This document shows, in pieces, positions 46,470 to 54,905 of a stretch of DNA of 64,000 nucleotides; position 1 is the stretch's first letter, and each line of letters starts with the position of its first letter. The notes beneath the pieces were generated by a model. That model ran no database searches and was not told the origin of the DNA. It saw only the letters and a program-made list of their open reading frames with translations. A program made the translations under genes and the position numbers. Source of the DNA: Fuerstiella marisgermanici (GTDB lineage Bacteria > Planctomycetota > Planctomycetia > Planctomycetales > Planctomycetaceae). The stretch covers positions 1,364,001 through 1,428,000 of the forward strand of contig NZ_CP017641.1 of assembly GCF_001983935.1 (NCBI RefSeq). The letters run 5' to 3'.

Positions 46470-46503
46470 AAGAAGCCCGGTCTGTGACAATGCCGGGCTT
46501 CTT
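46470..46503. terminator. Terminator hairpin ahead of the PhoD gene
   Basis: AAGAAGCCCGG (46470) and CCGGGCTTCTT (46493) form a perfect 11-bp stem with a 12-base loop. T-rich sequence lies in and after the right arm. It can end the DUF3127 transcript and isolate the PhoD gene. Confidence 0.75.
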
Positions 46504-46560
46504 TGCTGCTGAGCGTGTGAATGTCGTCAAGTTTTCCCGTAGCCACCAGGACTGATTCGC

Positions 46561-48405
46561 ATGAAGCCTGTTCGATCGCAAATTGTGGTGAGTCTGATTT
46601 GTCTACTTGTGAGCTCAACAGCGTTTGCCGATCGAGATCCGATTCGGCTAACTCACGGCCCCATGCTGGGCCAGCCGACCGCTCATTCCATGGCCGTCTG
46701 GGGGCGAACGTCTGACGCCGACGAATTCATTGTGCGTTACGGCACGGATTCCGAAAAGCTGAATCAAACGAGCGATGCAGCGACTACAAAGATCGATCAC
46801 GACAACACGGGCGTCGCTGTTCTGAAAGATCTGAAGTCCGACACGAAATACTTCTACCAGATTTGGGTCAACGAACGACCACATGGACTGCCCGGCAGCT
46901 TTCGCACTCTGCCGTCCGCCGCCGACACTCGTAACGCCGAACATAACCCGGAAGGCTTGTTCAACTTTCGCTTTCAGATTGGTTCTTGCGCGAACCAAAA
47001 CCCGCTGCACGGTGGTGGTCATCAGGCGACAACGTACGAACACCTGAATCGAGACTGGGCTGATCGCGTTCATTTTCACATCATGAATGGCGACTGGCTG
47101 TACGAAGAACTTCGCGAATATCCGCCGGAAGCGTGGCGGCTGGTTCAGGGGCTTTCGCAGTTTCCGATGACGGTACAGGTCATGCCCACGATCGTTGGTG
47201 TGTGGGAAAACTACAAGCTGTACCTGAGCCGCGGCGTTGAGTTGGCGAAGTGGCATCGGCACGTGCCCAGCTTTTTCACCTTCGACGATCATGAACTGGT
47301 AAACGACATCTGGGGCTCGTCCGAAGCCGGAAAGCGACACCGTCGCACCGTCTTTCGCGACATTGGAACTCGCGCATGGATGGATTACCTGGGTTGGGCC
47401 AATCCGATGGCTCATAATCATCCGATTCATTATGGAAAAGGCCAGATGAAGGCTGGCAGCGATCTGCTGGTCGACACGTCCACCGACTTCACCAGGCTAC
47501 CACTGCAGGAAATGCTGAACCTGCACGTTCACTGGGGCACGCCGGAAGCCGGTGCCAACGACATGCGTTACGACAACGACGACGGCAACAAGAATTCTTA
47601 CGTCTACGACATTGTCGAGGTCGTAGACGCTCATACGCTAAAGCTGCACATGCCAGCTAAAGTCGATGATGCAGACCTTAGCTATTCAATCGGTCGCCGC
47701 AGTTACGGCAGTTTCAAAGTTTCCAACTGCGAATTCTTTCTGGTCGACACGCGTGGTGATCGCGACATGCACGACGTGCGTCGACGAGACAAGGCCGGCG
47801 TTTCGATGCTGGGCAAACCTCAGCGAGAATGGTTGCTGAAGTCGATGAAGGAAAGCGACGCCGACTTCTTTTTTGTGATCTCCAGCGTCCCGTTTATGAT
47901 CCCTCACAGCGGCGCCGGCGGATTCGAATCGGATGCGGCCAATAAAGAAGAGGCGTGGACCGGTTTCTTCGCGGAACGTGAGATGCTCATCAACGAATGG
48001 GACAAGCTGGGGAAGAAGGTCTTCGTGATGACGGGCGACCTGCACAACAGCTTCGCCGTTAAGGTGACGGACGACGTTTGGGAGTTCTGCTGCGGTCCTC
48101 ACAACAGCGTCAACCACGTTCCCAAACTGGATGAAAGCGACCGGCCGGCGACGGGCAAGTTCAAGTTCGGACCACGAGAGTGCGATATCCGCTGGAGCAG
48201 CTACATCATCCCGGACCTGCCTCGGTTAGAGCGTCTGTATCCGCACTTTTGCGTCGTCCAGATCAATAACGTCTTCAACATGCCGAAGAAACTGGGTGAT
48301 AAACGATGGGTTGCGTACCCTCACCCGCAAGTCATCTTCCAGTACTTTGACGGCCGCACGGGTGAACTGGCCTATGCTGAAACGATCGCCGTCGACCATG
48401 AGTAG
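46561..48405 (+). CDS. Secreted PhoD-like alkaline phosphatase
   Basis: An exported metallophosphatase of 614 residues. A signal peptide (SQIVVSLICLLVSSTAFA) is followed by a PhoD N-terminal domain (AHSMAVWGRTSDADEFIVRY) and the metallophosphatase core: FQIGSCANQN, MNGDWLYEE, FFTFDDHELVNDIWG, FFLVDTRGDRD and VMTGDLHNSF carry the expected metal-binding Asp and His. Some PhoD relatives hydrolyse diesters, so substrate is open. It is a single gene, convergent with the TM2 gene. Confidence 0.88.
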   Translation: MKPVRSQIVVSLICLLVSSTAFADRDPIRLTHGPMLGQPTAHSMAVWGRTSDADEFIVRYGTDSEKLNQTSDAATTKIDHDNTGVAVLKDLKSDTKYFYQIWVNERPHGLPGSFRTLPSAADTRNAEHNPEGLFNFRFQIGSCANQNPLHGGGHQATTYEHLNRDWADRVHFHIMNGDWLYEELREYPPEAWRLVQGLSQFPMTVQVMPTIVGVWENYKLYLSRGVELAKWHRHVPSFFTFDDHELVNDIWGSSEAGKRHRRTVFRDIGTRAWMDYLGWANPMAHNHPIHYGKGQMKAGSDLLVDTSTDFTRLPLQEMLNLHVHWGTPEAGANDMRYDNDDGNKNSYVYDIVEVVDAHTLKLHMPAKVDDADLSYSIGRRSYGSFKVSNCEFFLVDTRGDRDMHDVRRRDKAGVSMLGKPQREWLLKSMKESDADFFFVISSVPFMIPHSGAGGFESDAANKEEAWTGFFAEREMLINEWDKLGKKVFVMTGDLHNSFAVKVTDDVWEFCCGPHNSVNHVPKLDESDRPATGKFKFGPRECDIRWSSYIIPDLPRLERLYPHFCVVQINNVFNMPKKLGDKRWVAYPHPQVIFQYFDGRTGELAYAETIAVDHE

Positions 48406-48459
48406 CGGAAGCAAGTCGTGACGGGAGCACGCAAACTTACTTCCGTTGGCTGTCCACAT

Positions 48460-48900
48460 TTACGCCATCACCATGTTGTCGTGCTGATGGTAGGATAGGT
48501 GCTGGTTTTCTTCATTGACCTGTTCGTTAAGTGTCCACAGGTCGTACAACCAGCCGACTAGGAAGAGTCCACCAGTTGCCAACCAGATCAGGCCGCTGAT
48601 CCACTTGCCCAGATACAGGCGGTGGATTCCAAACACGCCCACGAAGGTCAGCAGAAGCCACGCGATTGTGTAATCATATTCGCCCGATGCGTAGCGGCGT
48701 TCTGCCTGTGCATGCATGGACGGCATCAGCACGAGGTCAATAATCCAGCCCACACCAAGCAAGCCCAGCGTGAAGAACCAGATAGTACCCGAAATCTGCT
48801 TGCCGTAGTAAAAGCGGTGAGCTCCCATAAATCCGAAGATCCAGCACAGGTACCCAACTACCAGGCTGTGAGTGTTGTTTTGATATGTCGACATGGTCAT
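48460..48900 (-). CDS. Membrane protein with two TM2 domains
   Basis: A protein of 146 residues with two TM2-like units, each a pair of hydrophobic helices around a conserved Asp/Gly core: VGYLCWIFGFMGAHRFYYGK then VGVFGIHRLYLGKWISGLIW, with LGVGWIIDLVLMPSM and LVGWLYDLWTL. Function is unknown. The ATG at 48900 has AAGGGA upstream. A longer frame to 49014 would cover a sigma-54-like promoter at 48984-48999, which favours the shorter start. Confidence 0.82.
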   Translation of the reverse strand: MTMSTYQNNTHSLVVGYLCWIFGFMGAHRFYYGKQISGTIWFFTLGLLGVGWIIDLVLMPSMHAQAERRYASGEYDYTIAWLLLTFVGVFGIHRLYLGKWISGLIWLATGGLFLVGWLYDLWTLNEQVNEENQHLSYHQHDNMVMA

Positions 48901-48983
48901 TCCCTTCGAAGTTGTTTTATTGGTTTGGCAGCGGACTCGACACCTTCTGTGAAGGAGGATGCGTGCTGCCTGCCGTCTCTTAG

Positions 48984-48999
48984 TGCAACGCGTGTGCCA
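48984..48999 (-). promoter_or_regulatory. Sigma-54-type -24/-12 site ahead of the TM2 gene
   Basis: On the minus strand TGGCACACGCGTTGCA matches the sigma-54 consensus TGGCAC(G)-N4-TTGC(A) almost completely, with correct GG-to-GC spacing. The predicted start is about 74 bases before the TM2 ATG at 48900. A palindrome TCACACGTGTGA lies at 49027-49038, about 28 bases upstream of the -24 element, and could be an activator site. Confidence 0.75.
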
Positions 49000-49279
49000 G
49001 ACTCGGAAATGCACGGGAAAGTATGGTCACACGTGTGAAATGTATATGGCCTCTCAGGAGCCTCAACCTCTGTGGAAGTACGCCTGCGCTGCGACCGGCT
49101 GAGGTCGGACGACCGTGAAGGGGTAACACTGGCATCGCTTTCACGCTCCATAAAATCTGACATTCACCGCAACGGTCGGCCAACAACCGCACCGACTGCT
49201 GAACGACCTTTGCCGCGTGGTTATCGCTGCCGCCTGCGAAAAACTTTGGTGGGAGTACCCGCGTGCGTTCGATCGTGAA

Positions 49280-49295
49280 TGGCACGGCATTCGCA
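49280..49295 (+). promoter_or_regulatory. Sigma-54-type -24/-12 site ahead of the DUF4112 gene
   Basis: TGGCACGGCATTCGCA differs from the sigma-54 consensus at one position (TCGC for TTGC). The predicted start is about 35 bases before the DUF4112 ATG at 49340. This and the TM2 site form a divergent pair. Confidence 0.65.
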
Positions 49296-49339
49296 ACTTG
49301 AGGCGGGGCAACCTCAAGCCAATTCAACGGAATATCATT

Positions 49340-49792
49340 ATGAACGCCACCGTCCTGCCATCCGCTACTCATGAACCGACAGCACGTCCGACGACAGACG
49401 ACGACGCCAGCATCCACCGGCGACTACGGCGAGTCAATCGGCTTGGTGACTGGCTCGACACGGCGATTCGCGTTCCCGGCACCAACTACAACATTGGCTG
49501 GGACACAATTATCGGTCTGGCTCCGGGAATCGGCGACTTCGTGACGGCGGCGATGTCCGCGTGGATCATCAACGAAGCTCGACACCTTGGCGTTTCAAAA
49601 TTCACGTTGGCTCGCATGATCGCAAACACCGGATTGGACGCCGTTATCGGAGCCGTTCCGGTGGCTGGCGACCTGTTCGACGCAGCGTTCAAAGCGAATG
49701 TGAAGAATCTGAAACTGTTGCGGAAGTCATTGCACAAACGCGGTTTAATTACTGAGGAAGAAGCGGCCTCTGTCCGCGTTGTCGGCCAGTGA
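49340..49792 (+). CDS. DUF4112-family protein
   Basis: A protein of 150 residues with the DUF4112 core: NRLGDWLDTAIRVPGTNYNI, IGLAPGIGDFVTAAMSAW, DAVIGAVPVAGDLFDAAFKA and NLKLLRKSLH. Two short hydrophobic segments suggest membrane association. Its upstream sequence holds a sigma-54-like site, so it may share regulation with the TM2 gene it diverges from. The stop codon is inside a strong hairpin (49776-49802). Confidence 0.85.
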   Translation: MNATVLPSATHEPTARPTTDDDASIHRRLRRVNRLGDWLDTAIRVPGTNYNIGWDTIIGLAPGIGDFVTAAMSAWIINEARHLGVSKFTLARMIANTGLDAVIGAVPVAGDLFDAAFKANVKNLKLLRKSLHKRGLITEEEAASVRVVGQ

Positions 49793-49802
49793 CCGACAAC
49801 GC
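49776..49802. terminator. Hairpin at the DUF4112 stop, convergent with a sigma gene
   Basis: GCGTTGTCGG (49776) and CCGACAACGC (49793) form a perfect 10-bp stem around a 7-base loop that includes the DUF4112 stop codon. The element could reduce read-through in both directions between the convergent DUF4112 and sigma-factor genes. No T tail is present. Confidence 0.7.
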
Positions 49803-49822
49803 AGGATCACCCTGACAGTGCG

Positions 49823-50782
49823 TTACGCTCCCATCGCAACGCTCTGCCCGTCGACGGCCATCATTGAATCGATGGCCTTCTTCTCAATCTGCCGAACTCG
49901 TTCTTTCGACACGCCAAGGTATTCGCCCACCTCTTTCAGCGTCTTCGGCTGATCGTGGCTTCCGATACCAAACCGCATCGCAATCACAGATCGTGAACGA
50001 TGGTCGAGTGCGTCCAGCATTTCCGCAATCCGTTCCCGAGCCACACGCACACGCATCTGTTCTTCTGTCTCGCTTTCCAGGCTGCCTTCAACAGAGTCAA
50101 AAATGATTCCGTCTGTTGGAGTAAACCTTACAGCTTCGCGATGCTGCCTTCCGGCGAGTCGTTGCAGCGAATTTACGATGGCCCATGTTGCGTAAGTTGA
50201 GAAGCGGAATCCGCGTCCGTAGTCGAATCCTCGGATCGCTCGCAACAACGCAGCGTTGCCTTCGCTGATATAGTCCCACACCGATTCCGATCGCAGATGC
50301 AATCGGTGAGCGATCGGAATGACCAAGCGAAGATTGTGCTCCGCAATCAAATTGCGATCGGCATCTCCCTGTTCCAGGTCTGCCACGATCTTTCGAAGAG
50401 CCTTGAGTGAAGGTCGGGAAGTATTGATTTCCTTCAGACCTTCCGCGGCTCGCCAGCGGACGAAGTTCATCCGGCGGAAGTAGAACACTTCCTGCTCGTG
50501 CGTCAGAAGCGGTAATTGTGCCGATTCGCCGAAGTAGCGAGACAGGTCCTGCCCACCAGACGCACGCCCCTTCCGGCTGTTCGTGGGAAGATCGTCCGGA
50601 ATTGTCATGATCTTCTTCGCAGCGTTGCGAGCTTTGAATTCGTCATTCCACAGATGAGTAGGGGCGTTCTCTGTCAGCCATTCCACGATCTCACGCCGTT
50701 CCGGCACGGGCATCCCAGTATAAATCTCAGGATAATGCGCTGCCTGATTCAGGCTTTCATTCTCATTGATGAGGGCAATCAT
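49823..50782 (-). CDS. Sigma-70-family factor (group 2-like)
   Basis: An RNA polymerase sigma factor of 319 residues. Region 1.2 is LSRYFGESAQLPLLTHEQE, region 2 NLRLVIPIAHRLHLRSESVW then GFDYGRGFRFSTYATWAIV, and region 4 SRSVIAMRFGIGSHDQPKTL then LGVSKERVRQIEKKAIDSMM. The long N-terminal extension of region 1.1 is absent, so it is not the main housekeeping factor. Region 3 is short. It may serve a stress or alternative programme. A strong terminator lies between it and the upstream HtrA gene. Confidence 0.9.
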   Translation of the reverse strand: MIALINENESLNQAAHYPEIYTGMPVPERREIVEWLTENAPTHLWNDEFKARNAAKKIMTIPDDLPTNSRKGRASGGQDLSRYFGESAQLPLLTHEQEVFYFRRMNFVRWRAAEGLKEINTSRPSLKALRKIVADLEQGDADRNLIAEHNLRLVIPIAHRLHLRSESVWDYISEGNAALLRAIRGFDYGRGFRFSTYATWAIVNSLQRLAGRQHREAVRFTPTDGIIFDSVEGSLESETEEQMRVRVARERIAEMLDALDHRSRSVIAMRFGIGSHDQPKTLKEVGEYLGVSKERVRQIEKKAIDSMMAVDGQSVAMGA

Positions 50783-50880
50783 GATGTGTCCTTTTGCTTC
50801 TGAAATGGTTTATGCCGCGATTCTCTTGTTGTGATTAGCGACGCTCCTGCGATTTGCCTTCTCAAAGGTCTAATAGGTTT

Positions 50881-50958
50881 GAACAAAGAAAACCCAACCA
50901 GCCGCCGAACGAGGATGCAAAGTTGGAGGTCGAACTTTGCGTCTTACGGCTGGTTGGG
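50881..50958 (-). terminator. Terminator after the HtrA gene
   Basis: Minus strand: CCCAACCAGCCG (50958-50947) pairs with CGGCTGGTTGGG (50904-50893), with an inner stem GCAAAGTT / AACTTTGC, then TTTTCTTTGTT. This large structured Rho-independent terminator lies 14 bases after the HtrA stop. Confidence 0.9.
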
Positions 50959-50972
50959 ATATTGATAAGGGT

Positions 50973-52577
50973 TTAGTTCTTAACGACGATAAAGCGCGAA
51001 CTTCCGCCCGCTTTTACCAACATTAGAACGCCGTCCTTCAGCGATTTGTCTTCCATCGCTTTACGAAAGTCATCGACGGTCGCAACTGTCGATTTGCCGA
51101 CCCTGGTGATCACCATCGATTCCTGTAGTCCAGCTTTGGCAGCCGGACTGTCGGGCTTAACGGCAGTGATCACGACACCGGATTCGCCGGCGATGTTCAG
51201 CTGTTCCGCGACATCATCTGTCAGTCCAGCGACCTCCAGGCCAACGTCGTTGAATCGAGAACTCGTTCCATCTGTCACTCCATTTGACCCTGAATTAGAT
51301 GCCAACAGGTTGTCTGGCATCGTGGCCACGTTGACTTTCAAAGCCACTTCCTTGCCGTCGCGAATAACGACGATGTCGTGGGGCTTATCCATCGCGGCTC
51401 GTTCAACGGCCGCCTGCAAATGTCGCGGCTGGCTGATGTCCAGACCGTCAAATCGAATTACGACGTCACCCGCCTGCAAACCAGCTTTCGCCGCCGGAGT
51501 GCCTTCGCGGACTTCGGTCACGACCGCACCTTTGACGGATTCCAGTCCGAACGTTTCGGAAAGAACGCTGGTCACCGGCTGAATACCGACACCAAGGAAC
51601 GCTCGCTGCACGGTGCCATTGCTGACCAGTTGATCGCCGACCCAGCGGGCTAGGTTAATCGGAACAGCGAAGCCGACACCCTGATAGCCGCCACTCGTGG
51701 TAGATATCGCGGTGTTGATGCCGATGACTTCTCCATCCAGGTTCACCAACGGTCCACCGCTGTTTCCGGGGTTAATCGCTGCGTCCGTCTGAATGAAGTC
51801 TTCCCGGTCAGTGATCCCGATGCCTCGCGACTTTGCACTCACAATTCCGGCCGTCACTGTTTCTTTCAGACCGAAGGGAGCACCAGCGGCCAAAACCCAG
51901 TCTCCGACCAACATTTCGTCACTGTCGCCAATTTTGGCAGAGGGCAGATCGCCTTCCGCCTTAATTCGAACAATGGCAATGTCTGTCATGGGATCAGTTT
52001 TCCATTCCGCCGCTTCAAATTCGCGACCGTCGTGAAGTTTGACAATCAGTTTTCCCGCACCGTCCACCACATGATTGTTAGTCAAAATGATGCCGCTGCT
52101 GTCTACGATGACGCCCGAGCCCGCGCCCGCCTTACCGCGTGGCCGAGGGTTTCTTAAACTTCCTTCCGGAATTCCCTCGAAAAATCGCTTGAAGAACGGG
52201 TTGTTTCGAAGTTCCTCAGGAATCTGCTGCTCGCCCGCTTCACCACGACTCGCCGGAACTTCTCCGGGCAGCGACTGGATTGTCACGACTGACGGCATCA
52301 CCGCCGTGGCCGCATCGCGAAACGCTCGCGATAATGAATTGGCGTGCCGCTTGGATGCGGTATCCACTTCGGCCAAAGCCACTGGTTGAACGTTGTGTGG
52401 GTTGCTGTCGCCCGTATTCCATCCGATGGCGGACGGCATTCCACTGGTGGAAGTCGTCAGCCCCGTTGCTTGAGATTCAGACGGGACGCCGCCAAGAAAC
52501 ATCGCTCCGGTCGCGACCGCCGTTACAATGACTCCCAGCCCCAGCCAGCCCGTTTTTGCCTTTCTCGTACACTTCAT
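50973..52577 (-). CDS. HtrA/DegP-type serine protease
   Basis: An exported or membrane-anchored protease of 534 residues. A hydrophobic segment (WLGLGVIVTAVATGAMFLGG) near the start is a signal or anchor. The trypsin-like domain has catalytic H169 (NNHVVDG), D199 (TDIAIVRI) and S273 (NPGNSGGPLV). Two PDZ domains follow (about 300-400 and 440-534; the second has ESGVVITAVKPDSPAAKAGL). It likely degrades or refolds damaged envelope proteins. A sigma-54-like site lies upstream at 52678-52693, suggesting induction by an activator. Confidence 0.93.
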   Translation of the reverse strand: MKCTRKAKTGWLGLGVIVTAVATGAMFLGGVPSESQATGLTTSTSGMPSAIGWNTGDSNPHNVQPVALAEVDTASKRHANSLSRAFRDAATAVMPSVVTIQSLPGEVPASRGEAGEQQIPEELRNNPFFKRFFEGIPEGSLRNPRPRGKAGAGSGVIVDSSGIILTNNHVVDGAGKLIVKLHDGREFEAAEWKTDPMTDIAIVRIKAEGDLPSAKIGDSDEMLVGDWVLAAGAPFGLKETVTAGIVSAKSRGIGITDREDFIQTDAAINPGNSGGPLVNLDGEVIGINTAISTTSGGYQGVGFAVPINLARWVGDQLVSNGTVQRAFLGVGIQPVTSVLSETFGLESVKGAVVTEVREGTPAAKAGLQAGDVVIRFDGLDISQPRHLQAAVERAAMDKPHDIVVIRDGKEVALKVNVATMPDNLLASNSGSNGVTDGTSSRFNDVGLEVAGLTDDVAEQLNIAGESGVVITAVKPDSPAAKAGLQESMVITRVGKSTVATVDDFRKAMEDKSLKDGVLMLVKAGGSSRFIVVKN

Positions 52578-52677
52578 TGCTCATTCTCCTTATAGACTGA
52601 GTCCGGCAGTTCGCCGGAAAAAACTATGATTGGGAAGGATTCACCCGAGAATCCTTTTTCCAGTGCATAACTCACAA

Positions 52678-52693
52678 TGCGAACAGCGTGCCA
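52678..52693 (-). promoter_or_regulatory. Sigma-54-type -24/-12 site ahead of the HtrA gene
   Basis: On the minus strand TGGCACGCTGTTCGCA shows the same single deviation (TCGC) as the DUF4112 site. The predicted start is about 90 bases before the HtrA ATG. A perfect 16-bp palindrome CTGCGGGGCCCCGCAG lies further upstream at 52745-52760 and could be an activator site. Confidence 0.65.
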
Positions 52694-52744
52694 TTCCCGT
52701 CTCCTAGGCGCAAGTCCTTTATTCAATTGACTTTGCGTGTACAT

Positions 52745-52760
52745 CTGCGGGGCCCCGCAG
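52745..52760. promoter_or_regulatory. Perfect 16-bp palindrome upstream of the HtrA promoter
   Basis: CTGCGGGGCCCCGCAG is self-complementary and lies about 52 bases upstream of the sigma-54-like -24 element of the HtrA gene. Its position suits an enhancer-binding-protein site. It is not repeated upstream of the other sigma-54-like sites, so its role is uncertain. Confidence 0.4.
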
Positions 52761-52950
52761 GTTGGGGCGGATCGCCCCACGCAGCGGAGCGGTGAGCAAA
52801 GGGACGCCAGAATGGCGGTACCACAGCGGCATCAGCGGCCACACAGCGGGTTTCACGAGGAAAACCGGGGATTCCGAGACGCATTTCCTCAACGGGGCAA
52901 AATGCCCCGGATCACTCGGCTCGGGCGTTAACGCGCGGCACGCCCTGCTC

Positions 52951-53052
52951 TACAGCGAGTCGTGTTGACTTGCGCTCGCGGAACTGGCGTCTCGGAAGAT
53001 GGGGTGATTCACACGAGCCAGAGCCGTTCAAAATAAAAAGTAGACTGCTCTA
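52951..53052 (-). repeat. Dispersed ~105-bp element, copy 3, at the activator stop
   Basis: On the minus strand it starts with the activator's stop TAG, then AGCAGTCTACTTTTTATTTT, and ends CCGCGAGCGCAAGTCAACACG and CTCGCTGTA. This is the most diverged copy, but order and spacing match copies 1, 2 and 4. Confidence 0.65.
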
Positions 53053-54414
53053 GCTGTCGTCTGAGACGGCTTCAGGCTTGTGAAGGTTGTAGCGTTCCAG
53101 CAGCCGGTACAGCTTGCGGCGGTGAATGCCCAACGCCCGAGCAGCTCGTGCTTTGTTGCCTTCTTCACGTTCCAGGATTTCGACGATATGAGCTTTCTCG
53201 ATATCATCCAGACGCAGCGTGTCCGGTGAACTCTGGGGCACGTTGTCGACGGAATTGTCCATGATTTCCGCTGGCAGATCGTCCAGCGTTACCGTGTTGT
53301 TGTCCGCCAGAACAGTCGCGCGGTCCAGGGTGTTCATCAGCTGCCGAACGTTGCCCGGCCACTGAAAATTCACCAGTACAGCCCGAGCGTCGTCTTCGAT
53401 CTTCCAGCCATCGCCCAACAGGTGATCAATCAGCCGATCCACGTCCCGCCCGCGTTCGCACAAACGCGGCAGTTTCAAAGACATCACGTTAATTCGATAG
53501 TACAGGTCTTCGCGAAACTGGCCGCTGCGGACATCATGAGCCAGGTCGCGATTCGTCGCCGCGATAATTCGAACATCAACGCGACGTTCTTTGTGTGACC
53601 CGACGCGACGGAACGAACCGTCCTCCAGAACTCGCAGCAACTTCGGCTGCAACGTCAGCGGCAATTCACCCAGCTCGTCAATAAACAACGTGCCGCCGTC
53701 GGCGACTTCAAACAGGCCGGGTGTGTCCGTTGTCGCGCCTGTGAACGAACCTCGCTGATGACCAAACAGCTCGCTCTCCACCAGATTTTCCGGCAGTGCG
53801 GCGCAGTTGATTGTGACGAACGGTTTGTCAGGACGGGAACTCTGTTGCTGAATTGCTCGAGCGACCAGTTCCTTTCCCGTGCCGCTCTCGCCTTGAATCA
53901 GGACCGCCTTGTCGGTCGGAGCGACTCGTTCAATCAGCCGAAAGACTTCTTTCATCTGCGGCGATTCGCCCACCATTCGGGAAGACGGTTGTTGCCGCTT
54001 AATCACAGCCTTCAGTTGACGATTCTCTTTCTGCAACTGACCTCGGTCCCACGCCAGACGGCAGCGTTGTTCAAGATCCGCCAGTGGAAACGGCTTCGTC
54101 AGGTAGTCACACGCGCCCATCTTCATCGCCTGCACGGCGGAATCGATTGTGCCCTGGCCTGTGAGAATGATAATTTCGGTCTCAACGTTGTCCGCTTTGA
54201 CTCGTTGCAGCAGCTCAATCCCCGAAATCCCCGGCATGTTCATGTCGACGACTGCGACGTCAAAATGCTGTCGGTCGAATAATGCGAACGCTTCCTGAGC
54301 ATTGGCCGCTTCAGCGACGACGTGGCCTTTGCGAGTCATCCACCGCGCGGTTGTTTCACGAAAATCGTCCTCGTCTTCGACCAGTAGCAGTTTGATGGGG
54401 ACGGATTCGTTCAC
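53050..54414 (-). CDS. NtrC-family sigma-54 activator with receiver domain
   Basis: A response regulator of 454 residues. Residues 5-120 are a receiver ([13 protein letters not shown], phospho-Asp in [20 protein letters not shown]). Residues 150-375 are an AAA+ sigma-54 activator domain with Walker A GESGTGKE, the sigma-54-contacting loop GSFTGA, Walker [15 protein letters not shown] and [11 protein letters not shown]. The C-terminus is a Fis-type helix-turn-helix ([19 protein letters not shown]). No partner kinase is in the window. A sigma-54-like site upstream (54509-54524) suggests positive autoregulation. Confidence 0.93.
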   Translation of the reverse strand: MNESVPIKLLLVEDEDDFRETTARWMTRKGHVVAEAANAQEAFALFDRQHFDVAVVDMNMPGISGIELLQRVKADNVETEIIILTGQGTIDSAVQAMKMGACDYLTKPFPLADLEQRCRLAWDRGQLQKENRQLKAVIKRQQPSSRMVGESPQMKEVFRLIERVAPTDKAVLIQGESGTGKELVARAIQQQSSRPDKPFVTINCAALPENLVESELFGHQRGSFTGATTDTPGLFEVADGGTLFIDELGELPLTLQPKLLRVLEDGSFRRVGSHKERRVDVRIIAATNRDLAHDVRSGQFREDLYYRINVMSLKLPRLCERGRDVDRLIDHLLGDGWKIEDDARAVLVNFQWPGNVRQLMNTLDRATVLADNNTVTLDDLPAEIMDNSVDNVPQSSPDTLRLDDIEKAHIVEILEREEGNKARAARALGIHRRKLYRLLERYNLHKPEAVSDDS

Positions 54415-54905
54415 AATCGTATTTGCCTCACTTGTTCGCTTTTATTTCCTGAGCCCGTCTGCTTCGAAAACGCAGCCGACACCGCGCAGGCACGGTTTAT
54501 GTCACACTTGCATTCCGCATGCCAATGTCGCCACCGCCGCGCGAGCGATTACGGAACCGACTCGACCTTTCCTTCGGTATGGCATCCTGTTTATTGCTTT
54601 ACGTAGACAATGCCCGTGGTCTGCTTGGAATGTGGGAATCCGATTCGTCTATTAATCACTCGAAGACACGATTGCCCGCGATTCTCAACAGACCGAAACG
54701 ATGGACGGGATCGTGCACATTTACACAAAATGACCCACTACGCGTGCGGATTCGCACGGCCGGTTTCGAACTGTGTGCAACGGGGCTCTTTGCAAACGAT
54801 ATGTCCTGTTTCGCAGGCGCAGCCTGGGTGGCTGACGTATACCTCATCGAACGTGATGCAGCCGTGGAAAATCCGTTGCTTCGTTGAGCGAAGTGTCTGC
54901 CGGCA
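54415..54905. other. Intergenic with promoter site; otherwise empty
   Basis: About 490 bases between the two activator genes. It contains the sigma-54-like site of the downstream activator (54509-54524). Open frames across 54519-55089 on the plus strand have no family match. No terminator hairpin was recognised for the upstream activator. Confidence 0.5.
54509..54524 (-). promoter_or_regulatory. Sigma-54-like site ahead of the receiver-type activator
   Basis: On the minus strand TGGCATGCGGAATGCA keeps the essential GG and GC doublets with the correct 10-base gap, but deviates at two other consensus positions (T for C, A for T). The predicted start is about 85 bases before the activator ATG at 54414. 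It is the weakest of the four sites. Confidence 0.5.
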
